Positions 26,793 through 34,857 of a stretch of DNA of 52,567 bases are shown here, piece by piece. The stretch lies in the NCBI GenBank assembly GCA_012959465.1, contig DUDC01000253.1:1466-54032 (forward strand), in the 5' to 3' direction. The notes beneath the pieces are model-generated. The model saw only the letters and a list, made by a program, of their open reading frames with translations, ran no database searches and had not been told where the DNA came from. A program made the translations under genes and the position numbers. How positions within the stretch are numbered: the stretch's first letter is position 1; every line of letters starts with the position of its first letter. The DNA comes from Planctomycetaceae bacterium. GTDB taxonomy: Bacteria > Planctomycetota > Planctomycetia > Pirellulales > Pirellulaceae.

Positions 26793-27380
26793 ATGAATGA
26801 CAGCCATGCCAACGATTTGCGTCGCAGCAGCGAACTCCTAGGCAGAGAAACATCCGCCTTGGTGGTCATTGATGTGCAGGAAAAACTCATGCCGGTCATC
26901 GTCGATACGCGACGATTGATCTGGAATATCGGACGCCTCATCGAGGCAGCCCAACGGTTAAACGTGCCCGTCTTTGTCACCGAACAATACCCTAGCGGCC
27001 TGGGGACGACTGTCGAACCATTGCGGTCGCAACTTCCTACGGCCGTCGAAAAAACTCGCTTTAGTTGCGGACAGTGTGCACAGATCATCGATAGCCTGAG
27101 TGATGACGGCCGATGCCAAGTCGTTTTGGCTGGCATCGAGTCTCATGTCTGCGTGACACAATCGGCATTGGACCTTGCCGCCCTGGGGTTCCGCGTCTTC
27201 GTCGTGGAAGATGCCGTCTCGTCACGGTTTGCCGCAACGCACCAAGCAGCGATGAGGCGTCTGGAGGCCGAAGGCGTCACGCTGCTCCCAACCGAGTCCG
27301 CGATTTTTGAATGGTGTGAAGACGCAGCCGACTCGCAATTCAAGGCGATTAGCCAACTTGTACGGCAAGAACCCCCATAG
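26793..27380 (+). CDS. Isochorismatase family cysteine hydrolase
   Basis: A 195-aa alpha/beta hydrolase of the isochorismatase/nicotinamidase superfamily. Catalytic triad: Asp27 (LVVIDVQEKL), Lys87 (VEKTRFSC) and Cys120 (GIESHVCVTQSALDL), with the cis-peptide G-I-E just before the strand. The position of the Cys in IESHVCV matches the YcaC/hydrolase subgroup and not true isochorismatases; the substrate cannot be assigned. GGAG lies 9 nt before ATG 26793; an upstream in-frame start at 26739 would add residues without similarity. It is a single gene, convergent with the aminotransferase. Confidence 0.88.
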   Translation: MNDSHANDLRRSSELLGRETSALVVIDVQEKLMPVIVDTRRLIWNIGRLIEAAQRLNVPVFVTEQYPSGLGTTVEPLRSQLPTAVEKTRFSCGQCAQIIDSLSDDGRCQVVLAGIESHVCVTQSALDLAALGFRVFVVEDAVSSRFAATHQAAMRRLEAEGVTLLPTESAIFEWCEDAADSQFKAISQLVRQEPP

Positions 27381-27456
27381 CAAGAACCTACTCTCACCAA
27401 GAGCGCCGAACGTCGGACAACACGCGTCTTCAGCAGAAGAAATGAAGGACTCACGG

Positions 27457-28638
27457 CTAAGGCTGGTCAAGATAGACAGCGTTCGCGGCGGCGACACCGG
27501 CGCCGTGCTGGAACTTGTGACCCTGTTCGGCCAATAGCTGTTCAAGAGCGCCGAGGAAGAGCAAGACGTTGCCCGAACGAGCCGCGTAGCCCATTAATCC
27601 AATCCGCCAAACTTTGCCTTTAAAGGCGCCGAGTCCTCCACCAATTTCAATTCCAAACCGTTGCAACAATTCACGACGTATTTGCGCGTCGTCGATCCCG
27701 TCTGGAATTTTGACGGCGTTTAACATGGGCAGACGATGCCCCTCTTGAGCCGCATAAAGAATCCCCAGTTGCTCCAAACCGGACGCGAGCGCCACGTGAT
27801 TGAGCTGGTGTCGCGCATAGCAGTTCTCTAACCCCTCACCGTGAATCAAACGCAACGCCTCGTAAAGTCCATAGCTCATATTGATCGGAGCTGTATGGTG
27901 GTATGCGCGATCACTTCCCCAATAACTTGCCAACATTGAAACATCCAGATACCAACTCCGCACTTTCGTTTTCCGCGACTTGATAACCTCCATCGCTCTT
28001 GGACTGAAAGAAATCGGTGCCAAGCCTGGGGGACAACTGAGACATTTTTGTGAGCCTGAATAGATGGCGTCAATCTGCCAGCCATCGACTTCGACAGGTA
28101 TGCCTCCCAAAGAAGTGACAGCATCGACCAACAACAATGCGTCGTGTTCGTGAACCAATTTGGAGATTTCTTCGATCGGTTGAGAAGCGCCCGTTGACGT
28201 TTCCGCCATGACAATGCCCACGACTTTTGGACGCTCCTTCGCCAACACCGATCGCAGATCCTCGACGTTAAACACCTCGCCCCAGGGGCGTTCCGCTCTA
28301 ACAACCTTGGCGCCAGCACGCTCGGCAACGTCAGCCATCCGTCCACCAAAAACTCCATTAACGCAAACAACCATCTTGTCGTCCGGTTCGATCAAGTTGA
28401 CCACCGTCGCCTCCATGCCAGCGGATCCGGTCGCACTGATCGCCATCGTTAACTCGTTTTGCGTGCGAAAGAGCTCACGCAACATCCGCTGCACATCATC
28501 CATGAGAGAAAGGTAGTAGGGGTCTAAGTGGCCCACCGTGTTTTTTCCCAATGCCTCAAGCACGCGAGGGTGAATGTCGCTGGGACCTGGGCCCATCAGA
28601 GTGCGGACGGGAGGGTTGAGAGGCGGGGCAACGGTCAC
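27457..28638 (-). CDS. Alanine-glyoxylate / serine-type aminotransferase (class V, PLP)
   Basis: A 393-aa class-V aminotransferase. It opens with RTLMGPGPSDIHPRVLEAL, the conserved start of AGXT-type enzymes. It has the PLP-contact segment SATGSAGMEATVVNL, the Asp of LLLVDAVTSLGG that contacts the pyridine nitrogen, the Schiff-base Lys in YSGSQKCLSCPPGLAP and the C-terminal IGGGLGAFKGKVWRIGLMG. The likely reaction is transamination between alanine or serine and glyoxylate. GTG 28638 is chosen as start: GGAG lies 8 nt upstream and family members start near this point. An upstream extension from 28740 would add 34 residues lacking similarity. Confidence 0.9.
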   Translation of the reverse strand: MTVAPPLNPPVRTLMGPGPSDIHPRVLEALGKNTVGHLDPYYLSLMDDVQRMLRELFRTQNELTMAISATGSAGMEATVVNLIEPDDKMVVCVNGVFGGRMADVAERAGAKVVRAERPWGEVFNVEDLRSVLAKERPKVVGIVMAETSTGASQPIEEISKLVHEHDALLLVDAVTSLGGIPVEVDGWQIDAIYSGSQKCLSCPPGLAPISFSPRAMEVIKSRKTKVRSWYLDVSMLASYWGSDRAYHHTAPINMSYGLYEALRLIHGEGLENCYARHQLNHVALASGLEQLGILYAAQEGHRLPMLNAVKIPDGIDDAQIRRELLQRFGIEIGGGLGAFKGKVWRIGLMGYAARSGNVLLFLGALEQLLAEQGHKFQHGAGVAAANAVYLDQP

Positions 28639-28979
28639 AATACGGACTCCAGGTTCAATAATGGCGGCGTGGAAATGGATCGATATTCTGGCAGCGAACG
28701 TCCATCCTGTACGGCTGGCATCAGCGCAGGCCGACTGCACCCCTTTTAAACGACGCCAGCTCGAAATTCAATCGGGTCGAAGCTGAAGAGAATCGCTGAG
28801 GCAAGACTCGTGGAAACGACGGGAACTTGAAGTGACAAGAGTTCGACGCAGGCGTCGAGTCGGTGACATGGTACGCTATGGACGGGCGACAAACGAAACT
28901 TCGCACGAAAGATGACAGGTCCTCATGCGAACTTGAAAAAAACATGGTCTCCTTTATCTTATTCTTACAAGGAGAGTTA
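28639..28979. other. Divergent intergenic region between aminotransferase and CinA-like gene
   Basis: These 341 bases carry both promoters of the divergent pair. The right end holds a promoter-like pair just upstream of the CinA-like gene, described separately. The rest shows no gene, repeat or hairpin. Confidence 0.4.
28934..28961 (+). promoter_or_regulatory. Candidate sigma-70-type promoter for CinA-like gene
   Basis: TTGAAA at 28934-28939 and TATCTT at 28956-28961 are separated by 16 nt; five and four bases respectively match the sigma-70 consensus. It lies in a local AT-rich patch ending 8 nt before AAGGAG (28970-28975), which precedes ATG 28980. The leader would be very short. Spacing is sub-optimal, so this is a weak call. 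Confidence 0.3.
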
Positions 28980-30197
28980 ATGCGAGCGGAAGTAATATCG
29001 ATCGGTGACGAACTGACCAGTGGGCAGCGATTGGATACCAATTCTCAGTGGATCAGCCAACGCCTCGCTGACTTGGGAATTCGTACTCTTTTTCACACCA
29101 CCGTTGCAGACGACCTCGAGTCGAATCGGGTGGCATTTGACACGGCCTGCCGTCGGGCTGAAGTGATTGTGGCAACCGGTGGATTGGGACCTACCGCGGA
29201 TGACCTGACTCGCGAGTCACTCGCCGGAATGTTGGGCGTCGATCTCGTACTCGACGAACCTTCCCTGGTCCATATACAGCAACGATTCGTCAAGCGATCA
29301 CGACCGATGCCCGAGTCGAATCGGATTCAGGCAATGTTCCCAGCGGGAACCGAACCGATCTACAATCCACACGGAACGGCGCCGGGGATCTTGGGACGAC
29401 AACACAGTGGCACCTTCTATTGCCTGCCAGGCGTACCGGTGGAAATGCGAGAGATGTGGGAAGCGACGGTGGAGCCATCGCTGATTCAACTTCTCGGCAA
29501 TCAGCGGCGGATCATTCGACATCGTCGCATCAAGTGCTTTGGAGTCGGTGAAAGCGATCTCGAACTGATGCTGCCAGACTTAATTCGGCGTGGCCGCGAG
29601 CCGAGCGTTGGAATTACGGTGAGTCAGGCGACGATTACGCTGCGCATCACCGCCGTGGGGAAGGATGATCAACAATGCTTTCAGGCGATGAAACCAACCG
29701 AAGAGACCATTCGGCAATGCTTGAAAAATGTGGTGTTTGGTGAAGAAGACGATGAACTTCATCATGTCGTTGACCGTCTACTTCGAAAGACCGGCAGACG
29801 ATTCGCCTCGCTGGAACAAGGCACCCGTGGATTGATCGCCGGCTGGTTCGCTCAACTCGATGAAACCGCCGATACCGTACCGTTGTCCCTGGTCATGCAA
29901 GACCCAACGTCGTTGGCTCGTCTGGGAATCGACCAACAAACCGATTTGACAAATTCTCAGGCGGTGATGAGGCTGGCCATTTTGATGCAGCAACAACTGG
30001 GCGTCGATTTCGCCGCCGTCGTTGGCCGATTGACACGTCCGTTGGGCACTGACGATGGGATCTGCCCATGCGCCATCGTTGGACCAGGTGAGCAGGAATC
30101 GTTCGAGGCGAGGCTGATTGGGCACCCCGAAGTTGTCCGACCGAGAATCGCAAAGCAAGTCCTCAACCGAGTACGATTGTTACTTTTGAAACCGTAG
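28980..30197 (+). CDS. CinA family protein (competence/damage-inducible type) with degenerate C-terminal domain
   Basis: A 405-aa protein. Residues 1-165 form the MoCF_biosynth (MogA-like) domain: MRAEVISIGDELTSGQRLDT, ATGGLGPTADDLTRE, LPGVPVEM. Residues 165-260 are the connecting CinA KH-like domain. The C-terminal third aligns with the CinA nicotinamide mononucleotide deamidase domain, but the catalytic ESCTGG block reads EQGTRG, so the active-site serine is gone, and the TGxAGP block is replaced by GRLTRP. In CinA the N-domain is an ADP-ribose pyrophosphatase and the C-domain a deamidase; only the former looks intact. AAGGAG precedes ATG 28980 at good distance, so longer starts are rejected. 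It is a single gene before murB. Confidence 0.85.
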   Translation: MRAEVISIGDELTSGQRLDTNSQWISQRLADLGIRTLFHTTVADDLESNRVAFDTACRRAEVIVATGGLGPTADDLTRESLAGMLGVDLVLDEPSLVHIQQRFVKRSRPMPESNRIQAMFPAGTEPIYNPHGTAPGILGRQHSGTFYCLPGVPVEMREMWEATVEPSLIQLLGNQRRIIRHRRIKCFGVGESDLELMLPDLIRRGREPSVGITVSQATITLRITAVGKDDQQCFQAMKPTEETIRQCLKNVVFGEEDDELHHVVDRLLRKTGRRFASLEQGTRGLIAGWFAQLDETADTVPLSLVMQDPTSLARLGIDQQTDLTNSQAVMRLAILMQQQLGVDFAAVVGRLTRPLGTDDGICPCAIVGPGEQESFEARLIGHPEVVRPRIAKQVLNRVRLLLLKP

Positions 30198-30369
30198 CGG
30201 CACACGATAGCGCCGTGAGCGGTAGAGGTCGGCGGCCTCGACTGGGGACCACGTCCATCGTACGATGAGTGCAGCTTTGGCAGGATTTGACAGGTCGTGC
30301 TGGCCGCCCTAAGATCGCCGATCTCACTCTTGGCAAAAACGCCCGCTCTTGTAGAGGCAACGCAGCTCG

Positions 30370-31251
30370 ATGAACCACCTCTTTGCTGGCATGGAACATA
30401 TTGTTCGGGAAAATGAGCCCCTCGGTGCACTCACCTGGCTGGGTATGGGCGGTACGGTACAGTACTTCGTCGAGCCGACAAATGAAGACGAACTGGTCAC
30501 GATTGTAAAACGGTGCCGCGAATCGTCCGTCCACGTTCGTCTGTTGGGAAGTGGTACCAATTTGTTGATTCAAGACGAAGGCGTTGCCGGTGTCGTGATT
30601 CGGCTGGTATCCCCAGAATTTAGTGATATCAAGACCAGCGACACGGGCATTTCCGCCGGTGGCGGAGCGAAGTTGTCGCAGGTTCTCTCTGCCGCGGCCC
30701 GTGACGGACTCGCTGGCCTGGAATCCCTGGTTGGCATTCCAGGAACAATTGGTGGTGCGATCCACGGAAACGCCGGAACTGGAAGTGCCGACATCGGCCA
30801 ATGCGTATCGTCCGTCGTTGTGCTGAACCGGTCTGGTGAAATCCATCAACATCAACGATCCGATATGCACTTTGGTCACCGCCGCAGCAGCGTTGATGAA
30901 CTGGCGATCCTGCGAGTGCAGGTGGACCTGGAACCGACCGAATCGAAGGGTCTAGTCAAGAAACTGCAAAAGAACTGGCTGAAACGACAGTCCACTCAGC
31001 TGGTCGACGGCGAAATTGGCGTCCCAGCATTTCGGGAACCGGTCGGTCTGGCTGCCGCCACGGTCATTGAACAAGCCGGACTCAAAGGTACGCGTGTGGG
31101 CGAAGTGGAGGTCAGTGAGAAAAACCCAACGTTTATTGTCGCCCACCCGGGAGCTAAATCGGACGATGTTCGGCGGTTGTTGGACCTTATCAAGTCGACC
31201 GTCTTGGAGCAGATGGGAGTCGAGCTTGAAGTAAGTCTCGAAATCTGGTAA
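30370..31251 (+). CDS. murB: UDP-N-acetylenolpyruvoylglucosamine reductase-like protein (MurB, divergent)
   Basis: A 293-aa protein that follows the short (type II) MurB layout: FAD-binding segment LLGSGTNLLIQDEGVAGVVI (residues about 57-76), GIPGTIGGAIHGNAGTGSADIG (about 121-142), an HRRSS block in place of YRxS, and VIEQAGLKGTRVGEVEVSEKNPTF with FIVAHPGAKSDDV near the end. MurB reduces UDP-GlcNAc-enolpyruvate to UDP-MurNAc. The AGSxFKNP block that carries the proton-donating Ser or Cys reads GVPAFREP, and the Glu near the C-terminus of the usual LEPEV tail aligns with Ser, so catalysis is doubtful. It precedes an FtsQ-like gene, as in dcw clusters. The start has only a weak ribosome site. 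Confidence 0.82.
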   Translation: MNHLFAGMEHIVRENEPLGALTWLGMGGTVQYFVEPTNEDELVTIVKRCRESSVHVRLLGSGTNLLIQDEGVAGVVIRLVSPEFSDIKTSDTGISAGGGAKLSQVLSAAARDGLAGLESLVGIPGTIGGAIHGNAGTGSADIGQCVSSVVVLNRSGEIHQHQRSDMHFGHRRSSVDELAILRVQVDLEPTESKGLVKKLQKNWLKRQSTQLVDGEIGVPAFREPVGLAAATVIEQAGLKGTRVGEVEVSEKNPTFIVAHPGAKSDDVRRLLDLIKSTVLEQMGVELEVSLEIW

Positions 31252-31347
31252 TCCCTCTCGCTGCACTGCTTGCAGCCCCTGCTCGTGGGGAAACTGTCCC
31301 CGCGCCCCGACCGTCCGAAATCTCGCCTATTTGCGTCTGCCCCTACC

Positions 31348-32283
31348 ATGGCTCGACAATCTAGCTTGCCCGTGGCACTTCGAACCATGCTGCACCGTTT
31401 GATTCAGCCGTTTGGCGAAGGTTGGGCCGGTATCCTCACGACACTGCTCGTCGGCGTTTGCATCGCCGGCGCATTGTTCTATTCCTGGTCCAAATGGGGG
31501 CCCTTGGTCGCCCAAAACTCCCGGTATTGGGTCACGGCCGAGTCGATCGATTTAAACAATCTCCCCGATTGGATTTCACCAGAGACGCAGATCAAAAAGG
31601 AAGTCTTTTCCTCTGGATTGCTTGAGGAAGTAAGCACCTTAGACCCACACGCCGCGACAAGGATCGCCCAGGCGTTTGAACTAAACCCGTGGGTAAAGAA
31701 TGTTGAACGTGTCACGAAATCGGCCCCGAACCGCGTGCGAATCGAGCTGGAATACCGTCAACCCATCGCCGTCGTCTGGATTCAACTCACTGCGAATTCG
31801 GGCGGTTGGGAACCCGTTGACAGCGAAGGCGTTGTACTGCCTGAGGACCGATTTCATCAAGAACCTGAACGGCTAAACAACTACTTGAGAATCGTCTCTC
31901 AGCCTCCGCCGCAGGTTCCGAACGATGTTGGAATCACTTGGCCAGACGATCGAGTCCAACATGGCGCAACCCTGGCAACAATGCTGGTCCGACTGTGGCG
32001 TGAATGGGGGATCGACAATATCTACGTCGCACGATCAGTCGTCGACGCGAGTCCCGTTTTTTCGCTTCGCGCCGGTCAGAACGTCAAAATCATCTGGGGG
32101 CGCGGTCCCGGTCTGGAACAAAGCGGTGAATTGAAAGCCGCGCAGAAATTGCTGTTGATTAGCGAGTACCTCAAACAGCATGGCGCGATTTCAAGTTGGC
32201 CGGCATCTCAAATTCTCGATGTCCAACATCCCGGCGGCATGCGCGTCACTAGCCGTCCATCGAACCGCGATCTAGATCGGTGA
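31348..32283 (+). CDS. FtsQ/DivIB-like membrane protein with POTRA domain
   Basis: A 311-aa bitopic protein: a short cytoplasmic N-terminus, one membrane helix near residues 28-48 (AGILTTLLVGVCIAGALFY), then an extracytoplasmic part. The segment IAQAFELNPWVKNVERVTKSAPNRVRIELEYRQPIAVVWI (about 110-155) has the POTRA pattern (NPWV-x-x-V...P-x-x-V-x-I-x-x-x-x-R-x-P-I-A) of FtsQ/DivIB. The distal part (GWEPVDSEGVVLPED, IIWGRGP) matches the FtsQ beta domain. Placement after murB reproduces the usual murB-ftsQ order. In organisms with a divisome FtsQ links FtsB/FtsL to septal synthesis; planctomycetes commonly lack FtsZ, so its role here is unclear. ATG 31348 is one of several possible starts; the ribosome site is weak. 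Confidence 0.68.
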   Translation: MARQSSLPVALRTMLHRLIQPFGEGWAGILTTLLVGVCIAGALFYSWSKWGPLVAQNSRYWVTAESIDLNNLPDWISPETQIKKEVFSSGLLEEVSTLDPHAATRIAQAFELNPWVKNVERVTKSAPNRVRIELEYRQPIAVVWIQLTANSGGWEPVDSEGVVLPEDRFHQEPERLNNYLRIVSQPPPQVPNDVGITWPDDRVQHGATLATMLVRLWREWGIDNIYVARSVVDASPVFSLRAGQNVKIIWGRGPGLEQSGELKAAQKLLLISEYLKQHGAISSWPASQILDVQHPGGMRVTSRPSNRDLDR

Positions 32284-32472
32284 GCTGAAATGCCCGAACG
32301 CGCGGCCAGTTGCACTTGGTCGCTAGCACTGCTAGCATACGCGGTTGTCTCCCAAAATCTCGTTTGAAAAGCCCGCCAGGGCTTGAGAGATGAGGTTGGG
32401 CCACTCCCTTTATGAGTTCACAACAGGTACGAATTCAACGGACGATCAGGGTGAGACAGGACGGGTAAACGG

Positions 32473-32679
32473 ATGTTGGTACTAAGCCGTAAAGTAGGTG
32501 AGGCGATCCAAATTGGCGACAACATCACCATCACTGTAGTGAAAGTGTCGCCTCAAGGCGTGCGAATCGGTATCGATGCGCCGCCCGAGGAGAGGATCTC
32601 CCGCGAGGAACTGATCGATAAAACGGCGCGCCAGGAAGTTCCCGAAAAGAAGGTGTCGGCCACCCGTTTACCACGGTAA
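32473..32679 (+). CDS. csrA: Carbon storage regulator CsrA
   Basis: A 68-aa RNA-binding regulator beginning MLVLSRKVGEAIQIGDNITI with the RNA-contact segments VKVSPQGVRIGIDAP and the C-terminal PPEERISREEL helix. The family binds GGA motifs in 5' leaders to alter translation or stability of mRNAs. The basic tail (RQEVPEKKVSATRLPR) is a normal extension. The gene stands alone, with 189 nt upstream that contain a 6-bp hairpin AAGCCC-GCCA-GGGCTT at 32369-32384 without U-tract. Confidence 0.95.
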   Translation: MLVLSRKVGEAIQIGDNITITVVKVSPQGVRIGIDAPPEERISREELIDKTARQEVPEKKVSATRLPR

Positions 32680-32693
32680 TCGCCGTTGCGACC

Positions 32694-32939
32694 TTATTTC
32701 TGCAGGATCAGCTTCCCGTTTCGAGTACAGAGAAGGCGGTACACTTGGCTGCCGTGCAGGATGACCGCCTCGCGCCCACTACCGAGCAGTTGCTGGGAAT
32801 TCCATACCTTCACCTCGTCCGCGTCTGCTTGGACTTCTGGACTGGCCTGATGATCAGAAATGTCCCGGCACTCGTTTGCAGCGTCTTCATCTCGTGGCTC
32901 GTCCACAAATCGCCCCTCTCTGTTAGTGGAGCGTCCCAT
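32694..32939 (-). CDS. HemP family (hemin uptake) protein
   Basis: An 81-aa protein with the HemP signature at its C-terminus: SQQLLGSGREAVILHGSQ, then YRLLCTRNGKLILQK, matching the conserved L-x-x-G-x-x-x-x-I-x-H-x-x-x-Y-x-L-x-x-T-R-x-GKLIL-x-K. HemP proteins are small factors linked to iron/haem regulation. The N-terminal 40 residues (acidic, charged) are longer than in most members. ATG 32939 follows AAGGTGG at suitable spacing; a GTG at 32954 is the alternative. It overlaps the 3' end of the DUF1559 gene by about 17 nt on the same strand, so translation is probably coupled. No haem receptor or permease is adjacent. Confidence 0.7.
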   Translation of the reverse strand: MGRSTNREGRFVDEPRDEDAANECRDISDHQASPEVQADADEVKVWNSQQLLGSGREAVILHGSQVYRLLCTRNGKLILQK

Positions 32940-33912
32940 ATTCGCCACCTTCACGAGTACAAAGTCCCTGCCAGACCTTGATGTCGACTCCGTTTGGAAT
33001 CACGGCCACCGAACCGTCCATCCTCACGGCATTCACCACTCCACCTGAGTGATAGCTGCGAGATGTCACTGCCGAAAACGTCGGCTGGTCGGTCGTTTTA
33101 CCTTCTCGTGAACTCGTCCAATCTGCCTCATACCGCCTGCCTCCGATGACGCAGGCAAAATCGGCATTGGGCGTGAACAGTGCGGTGAAGCCAGCCTGGT
33201 GAACTCGACCGTCCACCCACTCGGTGTGCCCGGTTGTCGCCTTGAACTCACCAAGACCGCACAACGGCTGCAGCGATCGGATCCCACTCGGCATGGTCGT
33301 CTGCGAATCGCGATAATAGGGCGTGTAGGTCTTTACTTCCGCAAGGCAAATCGTGTTGCTCGTCCCGTCAATGATGCTGGCGTGACGCAAGAAACTATTG
33401 GGGAAAAACATACCCTCTCCACCGAGGCTCGACCGCGGATCGTAGACGAACCAAACGCCCATATTCACCGCGTAATTCAACGGATAGTGAATATCGATGC
33501 CATTTTTCTTCCGAACTCGCGAGTTGATCTCACTGGGACATTGATAGATGTCGACTCGAATCTTCTTCAGCTCCGAGTTGGCGTTGTAACCCCGACTAAA
33601 ATCGATCATGTCGTACATGTTGCCCATCTCAATGTACGGTAGGATTCGCCCTTGAGCAGACCAGCTGTCCGGCGGGGATTGCAGACCAAGCACCATGCTT
33701 GGCGGAAAGCTACGCCAACTTGTTTCGTAGTTCTGCATCGCCAAACCAATCTGCTTCAAATTGTTTTGGCATTTCATTTTGCGGGCCGCTTCACGTGCAG
33801 CTTGCACCGCCGGAAGCAGCAGGGCGACCAGCACCCCAATAATGGCAATCACCACCAATAACTCGACAAGCGTGAATCCACGGCGTTGTGAACAACGGGA
33901 CATATGTAGCAT
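32923..33912 (-). CDS. DUF1559 domain-containing prepilin-like protein (type II secretion pseudopilin signal)
   Basis: A 329-aa protein with a prepilin peptidase site RRG|FTLVELLVVIAIIGVLV: Gly12 at -1, Phe13 at +1, Glu17 at +5 and a 20-residue hydrophobic helix, followed by the DUF1559 pattern AARRxxCxNNLKQIGLAxxNYE (here residues about 41-65) and the GxxSNTICLAEV stretch (SIIDGTSNTICLAEV). Planctomycetes carry many such genes; their structure is pilin-like but their role is not settled. Start: ATG 33912 has GGAG 8 nt upstream; ATG 33903 is also possible. The HemP gene follows. Confidence 0.92.
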   Translation of the reverse strand: MLHMSRCSQRRGFTLVELLVVIAIIGVLVALLLPAVQAAREAARKMKCQNNLKQIGLAMQNYETSWRSFPPSMVLGLQSPPDSWSAQGRILPYIEMGNMYDMIDFSRGYNANSELKKIRVDIYQCPSEINSRVRKKNGIDIHYPLNYAVNMGVWFVYDPRSSLGGEGMFFPNSFLRHASIIDGTSNTICLAEVKTYTPYYRDSQTTMPSGIRSLQPLCGLGEFKATTGHTEWVDGRVHQAGFTALFTPNADFACVIGGRRYEADWTSSREGKTTDQPTFSAVTSRSYHSGGVVNAVRMDGSVAVIPNGVDIKVWQGLCTREGGEYGTLH

Positions 33913-34143
33913 GACTGGGGCTCCAAATCGGTACTTGCGTTATCGACTGGCTGGCGGGGAGGTTCGCTGCGCCCCTCACATGCTGGCGTGTCTCTACTTG
34001 ATAATGAGTATCAAGATCGAAAGCTATTCTAGCAAACCCTGAGGAATCCACAATGAGTACCGGGCAAAAAGTTGTTCTCATCGATAAGATTGACGTAAGT
34101 CCTGGGGCCAAGCAGGTTAACGGCCCGTCCGCGCGGGCCAGCC

Positions 34144-34164
34144 ATTGGAAATACAAGCACGAAA
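34144..34164. repeat. Second copy of dispersed 21-nt intergenic motif
   Basis: The 21 bases match 3784-3804 exactly (CATTGGAAATACAAGCACGA plus A). Beyond this point the two copies diverge (ACGCCAGCCCGCGGG here against GCGGCGGCGAGTGAGT there), so the shared part behaves like a conserved module at the edge of a repeat family. It lies outside coding sequence in both cases. Confidence 0.7.
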
Positions 34165-34235
34165 CGCCAGCCCGCGGGATCGGTCTGAGCTGAATAAACC
34201 TGCCGGCCGCGAACGCGGTCGAAGAATGTGGCCGC

Positions 34236-34250
34236 GGGCGTCAGCCCACG
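34236..34250. repeat. Short dispersed repeat, 15 nt, also at 35616-35630
   Basis: GGGCGTCAGCCCACG occurs at 34236-34250 and again at 35616-35630, each between genes and preceded by GCCGC. The block contains GGGC...GCCC complementarity and can fold into a small hairpin. Short GGCGTCAGCCCACG strings are, to my recollection, frequent between genes in planctomycetes. Confidence 0.5.
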
Positions 34251-34275
34251 GAACGCGAAACGCGCCGACGAAACC

Positions 34276-34857
34276 CTACCGTTTCGATGGCACGAGACGA
34301 CGGCGCAATTCAATTTCACCCTGACAACAATCACACGCTTTGAGCTCGAACATCGCGATCGCACAGATATCGCACCAATAGTCGACCACGTATTTCTTGC
34401 CGTTTTCGTGGCTGAAAACATGTATGATTTTGACCGCTGGCACGCCCGGGTAGCGACGCACAAGCAGTTCACAATCTTTCAGTTCACGTAGTCGCGGATC
34501 CGCGCGAAATGCCCGGCCCCGGACATCTTCGAGCAACGGCACCAGAGTTCCGTCCTTCGTCTCCAGCGCTAGAACTCGGTGAACCGATTCCGGAACCGTC
34601 TTCACCTTCCAACGCCTCTCAAGAGCCTCTGCAAGCCAAACGACGCGTCCTCGCAGCGTCTCCGCACGGGGCGAAGGCCGTTTCTCCCCCTCATCCGGAC
34701 TCACCTTGTCAGAAATAGAATCAGCAACTGGAGGGTCATTGCCAAAAACAATCAGACCGCCGTAGAAAAACCCGCCCAACCCCAATAGGACGACGGTTGG
34801 GGCATGTTGCCCTACCCACTGCACGACGTTTTGCCAAATTGAACGGCCCACACTCAT
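34276..34857 (-). CDS. Small membrane protein with C-terminal CxxC/CxCC cluster
   Basis: A 193-aa protein with one membrane helix near residues 18-40 (PTVVLLGLGGFFYGGLIVF). A middle domain with VWLAEALERRWKV, ELKDCELLVRRYPGVPAVKI and IHVFSHENGKKYVVDYW is followed by the cysteine cluster CDIC...CDCC near residues 167-181. The four cysteines (C-x2-C...C-x-C-C) could bind a metal or undergo thiol exchange. I do not recognise a family. ATG 34857 overlaps the TGA of the preceding gene (ATGA), so translation is coupled. Third gene of the 36447-34276 run. Confidence 0.65.
   Translation of the reverse strand: MSVGRSIWQNVVQWVGQHAPTVVLLGLGGFFYGGLIVFGNDPPVADSISDKVSPDEGEKRPSPRAETLRGRVVWLAEALERRWKVKTVPESVHRVLALETKDGTLVPLLEDVRGRAFRADPRLRELKDCELLVRRYPGVPAVKIIHVFSHENGKKYVVDYWCDICAIAMFELKACDCCQGEIELRRRLVPSKR

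Larger units (their letters stand above)
33913..34275. other. Intergenic region with dispersed repeat fragments
   Basis: This 363-bp interval separates the DUF1559 gene from the end of the CxxC membrane-protein gene. It contains the second copy of the 21-base motif shared with the hairpin at 3784-3863 (34144-34164), GC-rich inverted segments around 34085-34140 and 34200-34225, and the 15-mer GGGCGTCAGCCCACG (34236-34250) repeated at 35616-35630. No gene is supported. Confidence 0.5.

Noticed and set aside
30163-30879. Long open frame (238 aa) on the minus strand
   Set aside because: It lies antisense to the well-supported MurB-like gene at 30370-31251, is rich in low-quality composition and has no family-like motif.
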